Shown: positions 8,811-17,503 of the stretch, one piece after another
Layout: every line of letters starts with the position of its first letter
Numbering within the stretch: the stretch's first letter is position 1
DNA from: an uncultured Paracoccaceae bacterium
GTDB taxonomy: Bacteria; Pseudomonadota; Alphaproteobacteria; Rhodobacterales; Rhodobacteraceae
Direction: 5' to 3'
Assembly (NCBI GenBank): GCA_947497065.1
Contig: CANMEQ010000002.1
Location: 248,001 to 312,000 of the forward strand
DNA length: 64,000 bases
Made by a program: the position numbers and the translations under genes
Notes under the pieces: model-generated
Told to the model about the DNA's origin: nothing
What the model saw: the letters and a program-made list of their open reading frames with translations, nothing else
Databases searched by the model: none

Positions 8811-9289
8811 AGCGGCCCGAACCAGTCCAGGTGATCAAACAACGGCGCGACGCGACCTTGCAGGCGCTGATCAATGCGGTGCCTTATATTTCGTTTATGG
8901 GCTTCAAATTCGACCGCCGCGGGGACGAGCTGACAGGCATCATGCCCTACCGCGACGATCTTATCGGCAACCCCATGTTGCCCGCCTTGCACGGCGGCGC
9001 CACGGCTGCATTTTTAGAAACAACCGCGATCATCGAACTCAGCTGGGCAATGATCTGGGATCGGATGGAAGCGGGCGAAGACATGACCCACCCGCCGTTG
9101 CCCAAAACCATTGATCTCACGGTCGATTACCTGCGATCCGGCTTGCCCCGCGATGCCTACGCGCGCGCCACGGTCAACCGGTCGGGGCGCCGCTACGCCA
9201 GCGTTCACGTCGAGGCATGGCAGGACAATCGCAGCCGTCTGTTCGCTCAGGCCACGGGCCATTTCCTGATGCCCGCCCAAGGCGAGTGA
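8807..9289 (+). CDS. Second hotdog-fold thioesterase
   Basis: This 160-residue protein is related to the product of the gene before it and overlaps it by ATGA, so the two are translationally coupled. The hotdog motif reads [17 protein letters not shown], followed by [23 protein letters not shown]. The acidic residue after HGG is replaced by Glu one turn later, so the active-site details differ from the first copy. A heteromeric pair, or two enzymes with different acyl preference, are both possible. Substrates cannot be deduced. Confidence 0.86.
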   Translation: MKRPEPVQVIKQRRDATLQALINAVPYISFMGFKFDRRGDELTGIMPYRDDLIGNPMLPALHGGATAAFLETTAIIELSWAMIWDRMEAGEDMTHPPLPKTIDLTVDYLRSGLPRDAYARATVNRSGRRYASVHVEAWQDNRSRLFAQATGHFLMPAQGE

Positions 9290-9290
9290 G

Positions 9291-9353
9291 ATGTCACAAA
9301 CCCAGCCCTCCGCGCCCCTAAATCGTCACCTCGCGCCACGGCCGGTATCTTGA
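9291..9353 (+). CDS. Possible 20-codon leader ORF overlapping the MATE start
   Basis: An ATG directly after the thioesterase stop opens a 20-codon frame that ends with TGA at 9351-9353. The TTG start proposed for the MATE gene is at 9350-9352, so stop and start share TTGA. A ribosome-site-like GGCGAG lies just before the ATG. The peptide is Pro- and Ala-rich and has no known motif. It may simply couple translation from the thioesterases to the transporter. It could also be chance. Confidence 0.3.
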   Translation: MSQTQPSAPLNRHLAPRPVS

Positions 9354-10663
9354 CCGATCACATCCTCACCCATCGCCGTATTTTGAACATCGCCGTGCCG
9401 GTTGTGCTGGCAAACATCACCGTGCCGTTGCTGGGGCTGGTCGACACCGCCGTCGTCGGCCAAATGGGGCAGGCCGCACCCATCGGTGCCGTAGGCATCG
9501 GCGCGATAATCTTGACGGCCTTCTATTGGTTGTTCGGGTTCTTGCGGATGGGCACAACAGGGTTCGCCGCCCAAGCCCGTGGGGCAGGGGACGACAAGGA
9601 AACATCCGCCATTCTCATCCGGGCCTTGGGCATTGCGGCGGTTGGTGGTCTGGCTATCGTGGTGCTGCAATCTCCACTCTTTCGCCTAGGCTTCTGGATG
9701 TCGCCCGCCAGCGCAGAGGTGGAAACCCTTGCGCGCAGCTACATGGCAATCCGCGTCTGGTCGGCCCCCTTTCTGATCGCGACCTACGCTGTCACAGGCT
9801 GGCTGGTCGCCGCCGAACGCACGCGCGCAATTCTAGTCATTCAACTGCTGATGAATGGTACGAACATTGCCCTCGATCTGGTGTTCGTGTTGGGGCTTGG
9901 CTGGGGGGTGCAGGGCGTGGCCTTCGCCACGGTTATTGCCGAAATCGCCGGCTGTGGCTTGGGGCTGTGGTTTTGCCGTGATGGGCTGCGCCGCGACATC
10001 CTGCGCGATCGGGGGCGGCTTCTGGATGCAGATAAACTGCGCCGATTTGCCAGCGTGAACGCAGATATTTTGGTGCGCTCCCTGTTCTTGCAGGCCATTT
10101 TCATGTCGTTCTTGTTTTTCGGCGCGCGGTATGGCGACACGCGATTGGCCGCAAACCACATCCTCCTCCAATTCCTGACCTTTACCGCCTACGCGATGGA
10201 TGGCTTTGCATTCGCGGTCGAAAGCCTCGTCGGCCAAGCGTTGGGCCAAAAAAACCGCGCCGCGTTTCGGCGCGCCTCTGTGATGGTCTCGAAGTGGTGT
10301 TTTGCAATCGGCGCGGGGCTGGCTTTGCTGTTTGGCCTGCGGGGCGGCACCATCATTGATCTGATGACCACCGCTGCGGATGTCCGCACCGCCGCCCGCG
10401 ACTTTTTGATTTACATGACCCTTACCCCGTTTCTTTCCGCCGCGCCCTTTATGCTCGACGGAATATTCATCGGCGCCACGCGCACACGGGACATGCGCAA
10501 TATGATGATCGTGTCCGCAGCCCTTTATTTCGCCGCGGCCTTTGCGCTCATGCCGCTGTTGGGCAACCACGGACTATGGATCGCATTGCTGATCAGCTTT
10601 GCCGCGCGCGGCATCACATTGGGGCTGAAATACCCAAACCTCGAACGCTCGATCCCCGTCTAA
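9350..10663 (+). CDS. MATE family efflux transporter (DinF-like)
   Basis: The 437-residue protein is strongly hydrophobic with about twelve membrane segments. MATE hallmarks are LNIAVPVVLANITVPLLGLVDTAVVGQMG in the first helices and an internal repeat beginning near residue 225. Proteins of this family export cationic drugs or metabolites using sodium or proton gradients. The start is a TTG at 9350. No ATG lies near it in frame, and the protein from this TTG begins at the normal family N-terminus. It follows the thioesterase pair by 60 nt and may be in the same operon. Substrate unknown. Confidence 0.88.
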   Translation: MTDHILTHRRILNIAVPVVLANITVPLLGLVDTAVVGQMGQAAPIGAVGIGAIILTAFYWLFGFLRMGTTGFAAQARGAGDDKETSAILIRALGIAAVGGLAIVVLQSPLFRLGFWMSPASAEVETLARSYMAIRVWSAPFLIATYAVTGWLVAAERTRAILVIQLLMNGTNIALDLVFVLGLGWGVQGVAFATVIAEIAGCGLGLWFCRDGLRRDILRDRGRLLDADKLRRFASVNADILVRSLFLQAIFMSFLFFGARYGDTRLAANHILLQFLTFTAYAMDGFAFAVESLVGQALGQKNRAAFRRASVMVSKWCFAIGAGLALLFGLRGGTIIDLMTTAADVRTAARDFLIYMTLTPFLSAAPFMLDGIFIGATRTRDMRNMMIVSAALYFAAAFALMPLLGNHGLWIALLISFAARGITLGLKYPNLERSIPV

Positions 10664-10686
10664 ACGACGCGGGGCAGCGGCCTCAA

Positions 10687-11034
10687 TTATAGAATGTCCA
10701 GCACAGCAGCCGGTGGTCGCCCAAGCGCGGCTTTGCCATCGTGAAGAACCAAAGGCCGCTCGATCAGGATCGGATGGTCGGCCATCGCCGCGGTCAACGT
10801 GTCGTCGTCAGCATCGGCCAAGCCAAGCTCTTTGAACAGCTTTTCGCCTTTGCGCATCATATCAATCGGGGGCACGCCTAAGGCCTTTTGAACCGCGAAG
10901 ATATCCGCCTCCGATGGCGGATCCTTCAGATAAAGCCGCACCTGAGGCTCAAGACCCCGTGCTGTCAGCAAGGCCAAAGTTTCGCGGGATTTCGAACACC
11001 GCGGATTGTGCCAAATGTCCACCGTGCCAGCCAT
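10687..11034 (-). CDS. arsC: Arsenate reductase (glutaredoxin-type ArsC family)
   Basis: The 115-residue protein has the ArsC fold with the catalytic cysteine Cys13 in HNPRCSKSRETL. Further on are DPPSEADI and HPILIERPLVLHDGKAALGRPP, where the arginines bind the oxyanion in true arsenate reductases. The usual reaction reduces arsenate to arsenite with glutathione and glutaredoxin. No ars transporter or regulator is nearby, so a general thiol-reductase role is possible. The ATG at 11034 overlaps the stop of pyrD (TGATG). A TTG one codon earlier is a less likely start. It is the last gene of the DUF952-pyrD-arsC unit. Confidence 0.85.
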   Translation of the reverse strand: MAGTVDIWHNPRCSKSRETLALLTARGLEPQVRLYLKDPPSEADIFAVQKALGVPPIDMMRKGEKLFKELGLADADDDTLTAAMADHPILIERPLVLHDGKAALGRPPAAVLDIL

Positions 11035-12077
11035 CAAAGCCAGGCCTCTTTGTCGGTGCCAACGGCCTCGGCAACTGTCGCAAACCCATCTCTCTCAAGC
11101 AGCGCGTCAAGCCCTTTGGCAATGGTCGCCGGCAGTGAAATTCCGCCATAGACCAGCGCGGTATAAAGCTGAACCACACTCGCCCCCGCCCGAATTTTAG
11201 CATAGGCCTGCTCGGCAGATCCAACACCGCCAACCCCGATCAGCGGCACGTCCGTCAAGGTCGAAAGCTTCGCCAGAACCCGCGTGGATTTTTCAAACAC
11301 CGGCTGCCCGGACAGGCCACCGGCCTGATCTTTGTGGGGCGACGCCAGCCCGTCGCGCGACAAGGTGGTGTTGGTCGCAACCACCGCCGCAACTCCGCTG
11401 GAGGCCACAACCTCCGCCACATCGTTGATTTCGGCATCGGTCAAATCCGGTGCGATTTTCAAAAACACTGGAATGCCTGCATCATTTGCCGCCATCACAC
11501 CGCCCAAAAGCGCTTCCAACGCGTCCTTGCCTTGCAGATCACGCAGTTTTTCGGTGTTGGGCGACGAAACATTCACAGTCGCAAAATCAACAAACGGGCC
11601 ACAATGGCGCAAAACCTGCGCGAAATCTGCGGCACGGTCTTCGCTCGTTTTGTTGGCGCCAAGGTTAAGGCCCACAATCCGCCCGGCAGGGCGTGTGGCC
11701 AACCGCGCAGCGATCGGGTCCATGCCTTGGTTGTTGAACCCGAACCGGTTTATCGCAGCCTGATCTTCGGTCAGGCGGTACAACCGTGGGCGCGGATTGC
11801 CCTCTTGCGCACGCGGGGTGGCCGCACCCACTTCAAGAAACCCGAACCCCGTTTTCCCAAGCGCATCCAAGGCTTCCGCATTCTTGTCAAAACCAGCGGC
11901 CAACCCAATGGGATTAGGCAGCGCAAGTCCCGCGATGGAACAGGCCAAACGCGGCGATGTGACAGGCCCTGCTTTGGGCCCCAACCCAGCATTCAAAGCC
12001 TTGATCGACAGACCATGGGCCGTTTCAGGATCAAACAGACGCAGCGCGCGAAGGCCGATTTTCTCAACAATATTCAT
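11034..12077 (-). CDS. pyrD: Dihydroorotate dehydrogenase (quinone), class 2
   Basis: This 347-residue membrane-associated flavoprotein oxidises dihydroorotate to orotate in pyrimidine synthesis, passing electrons to the quinone pool. The N-terminal amphipathic helices ([21 protein letters not shown]) are the class-2 quinone and membrane tunnel. The catalytic serine is in NVSSPN (169-174). FMN-binding segments [13 protein letters not shown] and [12 protein letters not shown] are present. Start and stop are coupled to both neighbours by 4-nt and 1-nt overlaps, so all three genes form one operon. Length is normal for the family. Confidence 0.95.
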   Translation of the reverse strand: MNIVEKIGLRALRLFDPETAHGLSIKALNAGLGPKAGPVTSPRLACSIAGLALPNPIGLAAGFDKNAEALDALGKTGFGFLEVGAATPRAQEGNPRPRLYRLTEDQAAINRFGFNNQGMDPIAARLATRPAGRIVGLNLGANKTSEDRAADFAQVLRHCGPFVDFATVNVSSPNTEKLRDLQGKDALEALLGGVMAANDAGIPVFLKIAPDLTDAEINDVAEVVASSGVAAVVATNTTLSRDGLASPHKDQAGGLSGQPVFEKSTRVLAKLSTLTDVPLIGVGGVGSAEQAYAKIRAGASVVQLYTALVYGGISLPATIAKGLDALLERDGFATVAEAVGTDKEAWL

Positions 12078-12409
12078 GACATATCCAACACGTGACGGCC
12101 CTCAACCAACGGCATCGGGCGGGCCCACACAACCTCCGACAGCTTCAGCGGACGGTTATAGATATGCGGGAATTCAGCCCCACCGCGTGACACCTCCCAG
12201 ATCAGGTCATCACCGTAGGTGTCACTGTCCAAGGCGGCCAACATTAGCCCATCTTGCCCCGCAAAATGCTTGTCAGTCGTCTCTTGCGCTTGCGCCGCGG
12301 TGGAGGTGTGAATGTAGCCATCCGCCAAATCAATTGGCGCACCGGCAAAGGTGCCTGTGCTCTCAAGGGTCGCCCATTGCTCGGACGTGAGTATTTTATA
12401 GATCAACAT
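12074..12409 (-). CDS. DUF952 family protein
   Basis: The 111-residue product matches the DUF952 pattern: [12 protein letters not shown] at the start, [14 protein letters not shown], and [12 protein letters not shown] near the end. The function of this small family is not established. It is often encoded next to pyrD, as here. The ATG at 12409 gives the normal family start. An upstream in-frame start at 12451 would add 14 residues that do not fit. The stop overlaps the pyrD ATG by ATGA. Confidence 0.88.
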   Translation of the reverse strand: MLIYKILTSEQWATLESTGTFAGAPIDLADGYIHTSTAAQAQETTDKHFAGQDGLMLAALDSDTYGDDLIWEVSRGGAEFPHIYNRPLKLSEVVWARPMPLVEGRHVLDMS

Positions 12410-12444
12410 ACCACCGAACTGCCGCGCGATTGGGCAAAGGTCAA

Positions 12445-12462
12445 GTGTCACGGACCTGTCAC
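12445..12462 (+). promoter_or_regulatory. Pho-box candidate (PhoB site) upstream of the 5'-nucleotidase gene
   Basis: GTGTCAC-GGAC-CTGTCAC is a direct repeat of two 7-mers with a 4-nt spacer. That gives the 11-bp period of the alphaproteobacterial PhoB consensus CTGTCAT-N4-CTGTCAT. It ends 94 nt before the ATG of a secreted 5'-nucleotidase, the type of gene PhoB controls under phosphate starvation. Confidence 0.65.
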
Positions 12463-12556
12463 AGGGTGACGTTACGACCTATTTTGCGCCATTGCTTTGA
12501 CTCTCCCACCCGACTCGACCCAAGCTGGCGCCAGAAAATAACCAACGGGGGCTAAA

Positions 12557-14119
12557 ATGCTTGCACGACTTCTATCCACGACCGCCGGTCTGACCCTTCT
12601 CGCGGGGACCGCCGCGGCCGATTACACCCTGCACATCGTTCACATCAACGATCTGCACAGCCGCATTGAGCCAATCAGCAAATACGACGGCACATGTAGC
12701 GCCGAAGACAACGCCGCAGGCGAATGCTTTGGCGGTGTTGCACGCGTCAAAACAATGATCGACCAACTGCGCGAAACGCTCGACGGTGAAAACGTGATCG
12801 TCATGGATGCGGGCGACCAATATCAGGGCAGCCTGATGTACACGACCTACAAAGGCGACGCCGAAATCGAATTCATGAACGCCATCGGTTTTGACGTTAT
12901 GGCCGTGGGCAACCACGAGTTTGATGATGGTGACGAAGGTCTTGCGAAGCTTACAGCTGGCGCGAACTTCCCGATCATCTCTGGCAACATTGACGTGAGC
13001 CAATCCAATGTTTTGGCGGGCTCTGTGCAGAACCACGTGGTTCTGGAAATCGGCGGCGAAAAAATCGGCGTCATCTCTGCGCTGGCCTCTGACACCGCTG
13101 AAACATCCTCACCGTCTGATGCCGTTATTTTCAGCGACGAAATTGAAAGCCTGCAGGCCGACGTTGATGCATTGACCGCAGAAGGCGTGACCAAAATCAT
13201 CGCGCTGAACCACGTTGGTGTCACACGTGACATGGCAATCGCCGAAGCTGTTGATGGCATCGACGTTGTCGTTGGCGGTCACTCGCACACGTTGTTCAAC
13301 AACTATGACGAGGGCGCGATGGCCTACCCGACAATGGTTGGTGATGTGCCTGTTGTTCAAGCCTACGCCTATTCCAAATACGTAGGTCACTTGATCGTTC
13401 AGTTTGACGATGAAGGAAATGTTCACACCGCCGAAGGCGAAGCGATTTTGTTGGACGCCTCTGTCGCGGAAGATGAAGCAATCGTCGCACGCGTGGCCGA
13501 GCTTGCTGGCCCGATCGAAGAGATGAAGACACAGATCGTGGCAGAATCTACCGACGTGATCGAAGGCGCGCGCGAAGTATGCCGTGCTACAGAATGCGCG
13601 ATGGGAAACCTCGTGGCTGACGCAATGCTGGCCCGCACTGCGGATCAAGGTGTTGTTGCCGCCCTGCAAAACGGTGGTGGTCTGCGTGCCTCCATCGACG
13701 CTGGCGAAATCACAATGGGCGAAGTGCTGACAGTTCTGCCGTTCCAAAACACATTGGCGACATTCGAAACAACTGGGGCCGATTTGATCGCCGCACTTGA
13801 AAACGGTGTGGGCCAGGTGGAAGAGGGCGCGGGCCGTTTCCCACAAGTGGCTGGCATGACATTCACTGTCGACCTGTCTGCAGAGCCAGGCAGCCGTATC
13901 TCTGATGTGACAATCGGTGGCGCGCCACTTGATGAAGCTGCAAGCTACCTGATGGCGACCAACAACTATGTTCGTAACGGCGGTGATGGCTACTCCATGT
14001 TCGAAACCGCTGCGAACGCCTATGACTTCGGTCCGGGCCTCGAGCAGGTTGTCGCGGATTATCTGGCTGAAAACGGCCCGTACACGCCATACACAGATGG
14101 TCGTATCACGGTCAAATAA
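12557..14119 (+). CDS. Secreted 5'-nucleotidase / UDP-sugar hydrolase (UshA family)
   Basis: The 520-residue protein starts with a signal peptide cut near residues 21-22 (GTAAA-DYT). A calcineurin-like metallophosphatase domain carries the two-metal ligands in NDLHSR (Asp32, His34), DAGDQ, GNHEFDDG and GGHSHT. The C-terminal 5'-nucleotidase domain has NGGGLRASI and NYVRNGGDGYSMF, which bind the nucleotide. It acts in the periplasm to release phosphate and nucleosides from nucleotides. The Pho-box upstream supports induction by phosphate limitation. The gene stands alone, with a strong terminator 21 nt downstream. Confidence 0.93.
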   Translation: MLARLLSTTAGLTLLAGTAAADYTLHIVHINDLHSRIEPISKYDGTCSAEDNAAGECFGGVARVKTMIDQLRETLDGENVIVMDAGDQYQGSLMYTTYKGDAEIEFMNAIGFDVMAVGNHEFDDGDEGLAKLTAGANFPIISGNIDVSQSNVLAGSVQNHVVLEIGGEKIGVISALASDTAETSSPSDAVIFSDEIESLQADVDALTAEGVTKIIALNHVGVTRDMAIAEAVDGIDVVVGGHSHTLFNNYDEGAMAYPTMVGDVPVVQAYAYSKYVGHLIVQFDDEGNVHTAEGEAILLDASVAEDEAIVARVAELAGPIEEMKTQIVAESTDVIEGAREVCRATECAMGNLVADAMLARTADQGVVAALQNGGGLRASIDAGEITMGEVLTVLPFQNTLATFETTGADLIAALENGVGQVEEGAGRFPQVAGMTFTVDLSAEPGSRISDVTIGGAPLDEAASYLMATNNYVRNGGDGYSMFETAANAYDFGPGLEQVVADYLAENGPYTPYTDGRITVK

Positions 14120-14140
14120 ATGACGCTCCTAGAGTGTTAG

Positions 14141-14179
14141 AGCCCCGTCGCACATTCGTGTGGCGGGGCTTTTCTTTTT
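14141..14179 (+). terminator. Rho-independent terminator after the 5'-nucleotidase gene
   Basis: AGCCCCGTCGCAC pairs with GTGTGGCGGGGCT (two G-U type pairs) around a short loop, followed by TTTCTTTTT. Confidence 0.92.
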
Positions 14180-14259
14180 GCGGTTAGGCGGGGCGCTGCA
14201 TTGTTTGAAAATAAGACGTCGCTATTATGCTGCCATATGCGCCCAAGAAAGGGATTTTT

Positions 14260-15108
14260 ATGCGATTGTTTTGTTTGATTTTCCTGATGTGGCAAACGGC
14301 GGCGGCTGCGCAAAATTATCCGCTGTATGACTCTATTGCGGTGAATGATTACGCTGATCTTCTACCTCCGCAAGATGAGGCCGATCTTACGCAGCGGTTG
14401 TTGGCTTTGAAAGCTGAGACCGGGGTTGAGATGACGTTGCTGACACTTGGCGCGCAAGCCGCATTTGCACCTGAACAATCGCTAGAAGAGTTTGTGACGG
14501 GTGTGTTTGACACTTGGGGGATTGGTGATCCCGAGTTGAACGATGGGGTTTTGGTGCTTGTCTTGCGGACTGACCGCGCGATGCGGATTGAACTGGGGGC
14601 AGGCTACGGGCGCGATTGGGATTTGGCGGCGCAGCGCGTGGTCGATCAACGTTTTTTGCCATTTTTCCGAGAAGACAAATACGCGGAGGGTATCGCGGAA
14701 GGGATGGATGCTGTCATCGAAGACATTGTGCTGCCGTTTAAGGGGGGCAAGGCGTCACCGGTGCGGGCGATCAACGGGCAAGAATTCTTGGCCATCTTGG
14801 GTGGTGTCATCGCAGGTTCGATTGCTATTTTGGTTGTGATCGTTCGGGTGTTTAAAACGATGGTCCGTCGGTTCCGCAAATGCCCACAGTGTGGACAGGG
14901 CGGGTTGAACAAAACCCGAATTGTCACGTCATCCGCATCGACCGTTGCAGATGGGCGCGGGATCAACCGGTTTCACTGCAACTTTTGTGACTATTCCGCA
15001 GATCGCGCATTTACGATATCAAAGGTACAGACCAGTTCCAACGGATCATCCGGCAGTGGCTTTAGTGGCGGGCGCTCTGGCGGGGGTGGTGCCTCTGGGC
15101 GTTGGTAG
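14260..15108 (+). CDS. TPM-domain membrane protein with signal peptide and Gly/Ser-rich tail
   Basis: The 282-residue product begins with a signal peptide (MRLFCLIFLMWQTAAAAQ). It continues with a TPM domain (about residues 25-165; PLYDSIAVNDYADLLPP, VLVLRTDRAMRIELGAGYG). One membrane helix near residues 185-205 follows. Then come two CxxC pairs (CPQCGQGG and CNFC) that could form a zinc ribbon, and finally a Ser/Gly-rich tail ending GGGGASGRW. The domain order matches the YgcG-type TPM proteins, whose role is linked to photosystem repair in plants and is unclear in bacteria. The start at 14260 has AAAGGGA 5 nt upstream. An earlier ATG at 14227 is less likely. Confidence 0.85.
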   Translation: MRLFCLIFLMWQTAAAAQNYPLYDSIAVNDYADLLPPQDEADLTQRLLALKAETGVEMTLLTLGAQAAFAPEQSLEEFVTGVFDTWGIGDPELNDGVLVLVLRTDRAMRIELGAGYGRDWDLAAQRVVDQRFLPFFREDKYAEGIAEGMDAVIEDIVLPFKGGKASPVRAINGQEFLAILGGVIAGSIAILVVIVRVFKTMVRRFRKCPQCGQGGLNKTRIVTSSASTVADGRGINRFHCNFCDYSADRAFTISKVQTSSNGSSGSGFSGGRSGGGGASGRW

Positions 15109-15125
15109 GTTTCGAAGAGGGTTTT

Positions 15126-15437
15126 ATGGCGCGGCATCCTTTGGAAGATTTGATAGATGCGCGCATTCGTGCGGCGCAGGCGGACGGGGCGTTCGACGAT
15201 TTGCCTGGCGCTGGCAAACCTTTGCCGCCGGAGAACGCCCTAGAGAATGCGCTCTTTGACCGGGTGGTTAAAGAAAACGGTGCGGTGCCTGAGTTTGTTT
15301 CGCTTAAACGTGAGCTTGAACGGTTGCGCGAGGAGCTGGCCGAAACCGGTGACAGGGCAAAGCGCCGGGAAATATTGAAAAACATGTCGATGATGGATGC
15401 ACGGATCGACTTGGCGCGAAAAGCGTATAGGCGGTAG
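15126..15437 (+). CDS. DUF1992 (DnaJ-C28-like) domain protein
   Basis: The 103-residue product matches DUF1992, the conserved domain of DnaJ homologue C28: HPLEDLIDARIRAAQADGAFDDLPGAGKPL, then a charged helical C-terminus. It lacks a J domain. The function in bacteria is unknown. The ATG at 15126 has GAAGAGG as ribosome site; a TTG eight codons earlier is weaker. It follows the TPM gene by 17 nt and precedes the SRAP gene by 4 nt, so the three are likely co-transcribed. Confidence 0.86.
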   Translation: MARHPLEDLIDARIRAAQADGAFDDLPGAGKPLPPENALENALFDRVVKENGAVPEFVSLKRELERLREELAETGDRAKRREILKNMSMMDARIDLARKAYRR

Positions 15438-15441
15438 GTAA

Positions 15442-16098
15442 ATGTGTGGACGAATGGCTGTTACATTGCCCCATGACGCTATGGTGAACGTCTTCGATGC
15501 GACACCTTCGAACGACTTGCCAGAGGTGCCCAACTTTAACGTCTGTCCCACCACGCAGGTCGGCGCGATCACGTCAGATTTGGGCACGCGACGTTGCAGG
15601 TCTATGCGTTGGGGCTTCGTGCCCCATTGGTACAAAGCGCCCAACGATGGCCCGCTTCTGATCAACGCGCGGGCAGAAACCATCGCCGAAAAGCCTGCGT
15701 TCAGGGCGGCGTGTCGGGCGCGGCGCTGCATCATTCCAGCCTCCGGTTTTTATGAATGGACGCGGCTGGAGGATGGCAGCAAATTGCCATGGTACATTCA
15801 GCGCGCGGATACCGCCCCGTTGGCCTTTGCCGCAATCTGGCAGGACTGGGGCGACCTCGGCGCAACAGCGGCGATTGTAACGACGGGGGCGAATGCTGCG
15901 ATGGGCGAAATCCACCACCGCATTCCGGTGATCTTAGAGGCGGATCAATACGCCCTATGGCTCGGCGAGGCGGGAAAAGGAGCCGCCACCTTGATGACGG
16001 CCACCGCCGAGGACACACTCAGCTTTCACCGCGTCGGAACTGCCGTAAATTCCAATCGGGCCTCGGGGCCGGAACTGATTGATCCGCTGGATATCTAG
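15442..16098 (+). CDS. SOS response-associated peptidase (SRAP, YedK/HMCES family)
   Basis: The 218-residue protein has the SRAP signature. The initiator Met is removed to expose Cys2 (MCGRMAVT), the nucleophile that forms a thiazolidine link with abasic sites in single-stranded DNA. NARAETIAEKPAFR binds DNA, RCIIPASGFYEW carries the catalytic glutamate, and IHHRIPVIL carries the histidine. It protects abasic sites during replication. No LexA box is evident just upstream, and the gene lies 4 nt after DUF1992. Its end overlaps the convergent permease gene by 4 nt. Confidence 0.94.
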   Translation: MCGRMAVTLPHDAMVNVFDATPSNDLPEVPNFNVCPTTQVGAITSDLGTRRCRSMRWGFVPHWYKAPNDGPLLINARAETIAEKPAFRAACRARRCIIPASGFYEWTRLEDGSKLPWYIQRADTAPLAFAAIWQDWGDLGATAAIVTTGANAAMGEIHHRIPVILEADQYALWLGEAGKGAATLMTATAEDTLSFHRVGTAVNSNRASGPELIDPLDI

Positions 16099-17468
16099 CC
16101 CAAAAGCCCCGCTTCAAGCGCTGCGAAAACACCAACCAAAACCAGATAGGCAAGCCCCCCATACCGCAGGTTCCACCCCCATGTCAGACGGGTCGGCGCA
16201 ATCTTGGTGGTGGCTGAAATCAGCAAAGTGGCGGTCGCATTGGGCGAGGCCAACATCGAGATTGCCCAGCCCGCGCTCAAGGCGAAAACAATGTGCGTCG
16301 GCTCGGCAGGCAAGGCGGGCACCATCTGAACAACTTGGCCGATGAACACCACAAGAATAATCGGGCTGAGCGCGATTTGCCCGCCCAATGTGATCAAAAT
16401 CGGCAAAACAGCCAAGAACAGCCAACCCGGAACATAGGCAAAATCGACAAGTGAAAGAAGCGGTTCAACGGGGATCACCTCCGCCAGTGTGCGACCGATA
16501 AAGCCGGAAAGCCCAAGTGCGATGGCTGATCGCGCCAGCCCTTGTGCATCCGCTGTCAAGGCGGGCCAAAACCCCTTTAAATGCTGGGCCATCCCCGTAT
16601 TTTGCGAGCGCTGGGCCACAAACCATATCGCCGTCACAGCCGGTGCGACAAACATCAAAGCCAGTGCCGTTGAAAACCCTGTTATGGCTTTCAACGCGGC
16701 CGTAGACAGGATCAACGTGGCGCAAACCGACATCACTTTCAGGACGTGCAGGAGTGGCACGGGCAGGGGCGGGGCAGAACTGGTCGGCGTTTTGCGCCAT
16801 TCAAAACGGTCGTAGAAAAGCCCGAGAAGGATCATGAGCACCGAGGTGCCAAGCCCGACCGCGAAGATTTTCCCTAGTTCAATATCGGTGAACAACGTCA
16901 AAAGCACCGCCTGCGACAGGGTCGTCGGAGCCCAAAGTAGGATCCAGGAAAAACCGCGCAGCAGTGCCGAAAGCTGCCGTCGTTCCATGTGGCGATCGAC
17001 GGTGCCATCATCACGTTTGGCGGCGTTTTGGATCAAGGGCGCCATAAGGCTGATCGCACCAAAATTCAGGAAAACCCCCAAAACATGCCCGCCCGAGGCC
17101 GTCGCTATAAAACGCGTGTTTGCGGGCTGCCTGATCAAAAACTGCCCCACGCGCAACACGGACGTGGACCGCTCCGCTGCGATTTTCAACGCCGTCAGCA
17201 AAACGATGAAGGCAGAAAAATAGGCTGCAAGGTCCAACCCCGATGCGATGGCTACGGTGTTTCCGGCTGCGAACAACACACCGCTAAGTGCGAGGGCTGC
17301 CACTGTCAAAACCCATTCGCGACTGGTTGCGCGCGGCAGGCTTGCACAACACAGCAACACGAATGCAAACTTTGATGCGATGGCGAAAACATCCCAAGTC
17401 AAAGTTTGGGCCGCTAAAACGCACCCCGACAACATGAGCAAGAGAGTGGCAACGATGGTCGCGCTCAT
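16095..17468 (-). CDS. Integral membrane protein, ion-transporter-like, unassigned
   Basis: The 457-residue protein has about twelve hydrophobic segments and no soluble domain. The glycine- and proline-containing segments ATASGGHVLGVFLNFGAISLMAP and ALSAGWAISMLASPNATATLLIS resemble the paired re-entrant loops of the ion transporter (IT) superfamily, such as ArsB, CitM and NhaD. There are no specific substrate motifs, and I could not assign a family. The stop overlaps the convergent SRAP gene by 4 nt. Upstream, its start is 35 nt from the divergent cupin gene at 17504. Confidence 0.7.
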   Translation of the reverse strand: MSATIVATLLLMLSGCVLAAQTLTWDVFAIASKFAFVLLCCASLPRATSREWVLTVAALALSGVLFAAGNTVAIASGLDLAAYFSAFIVLLTALKIAAERSTSVLRVGQFLIRQPANTRFIATASGGHVLGVFLNFGAISLMAPLIQNAAKRDDGTVDRHMERRQLSALLRGFSWILLWAPTTLSQAVLLTLFTDIELGKIFAVGLGTSVLMILLGLFYDRFEWRKTPTSSAPPLPVPLLHVLKVMSVCATLILSTAALKAITGFSTALALMFVAPAVTAIWFVAQRSQNTGMAQHLKGFWPALTADAQGLARSAIALGLSGFIGRTLAEVIPVEPLLSLVDFAYVPGWLFLAVLPILITLGGQIALSPIILVVFIGQVVQMVPALPAEPTHIVFALSAGWAISMLASPNATATLLISATTKIAPTRLTWGWNLRYGGLAYLVLVGVFAALEAGLLG

Positions 17469-17503
17469 GTAGCCTTCGCCCGAGCGCGAGATGGAGGGCC
17501 GAC

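Noticed and set aside
10687-11034. An arsenic-resistance island
   Set aside because: Only one ArsC-family gene is present, inside a pyrD operon. There is no arsenite pump or ArsR regulator.
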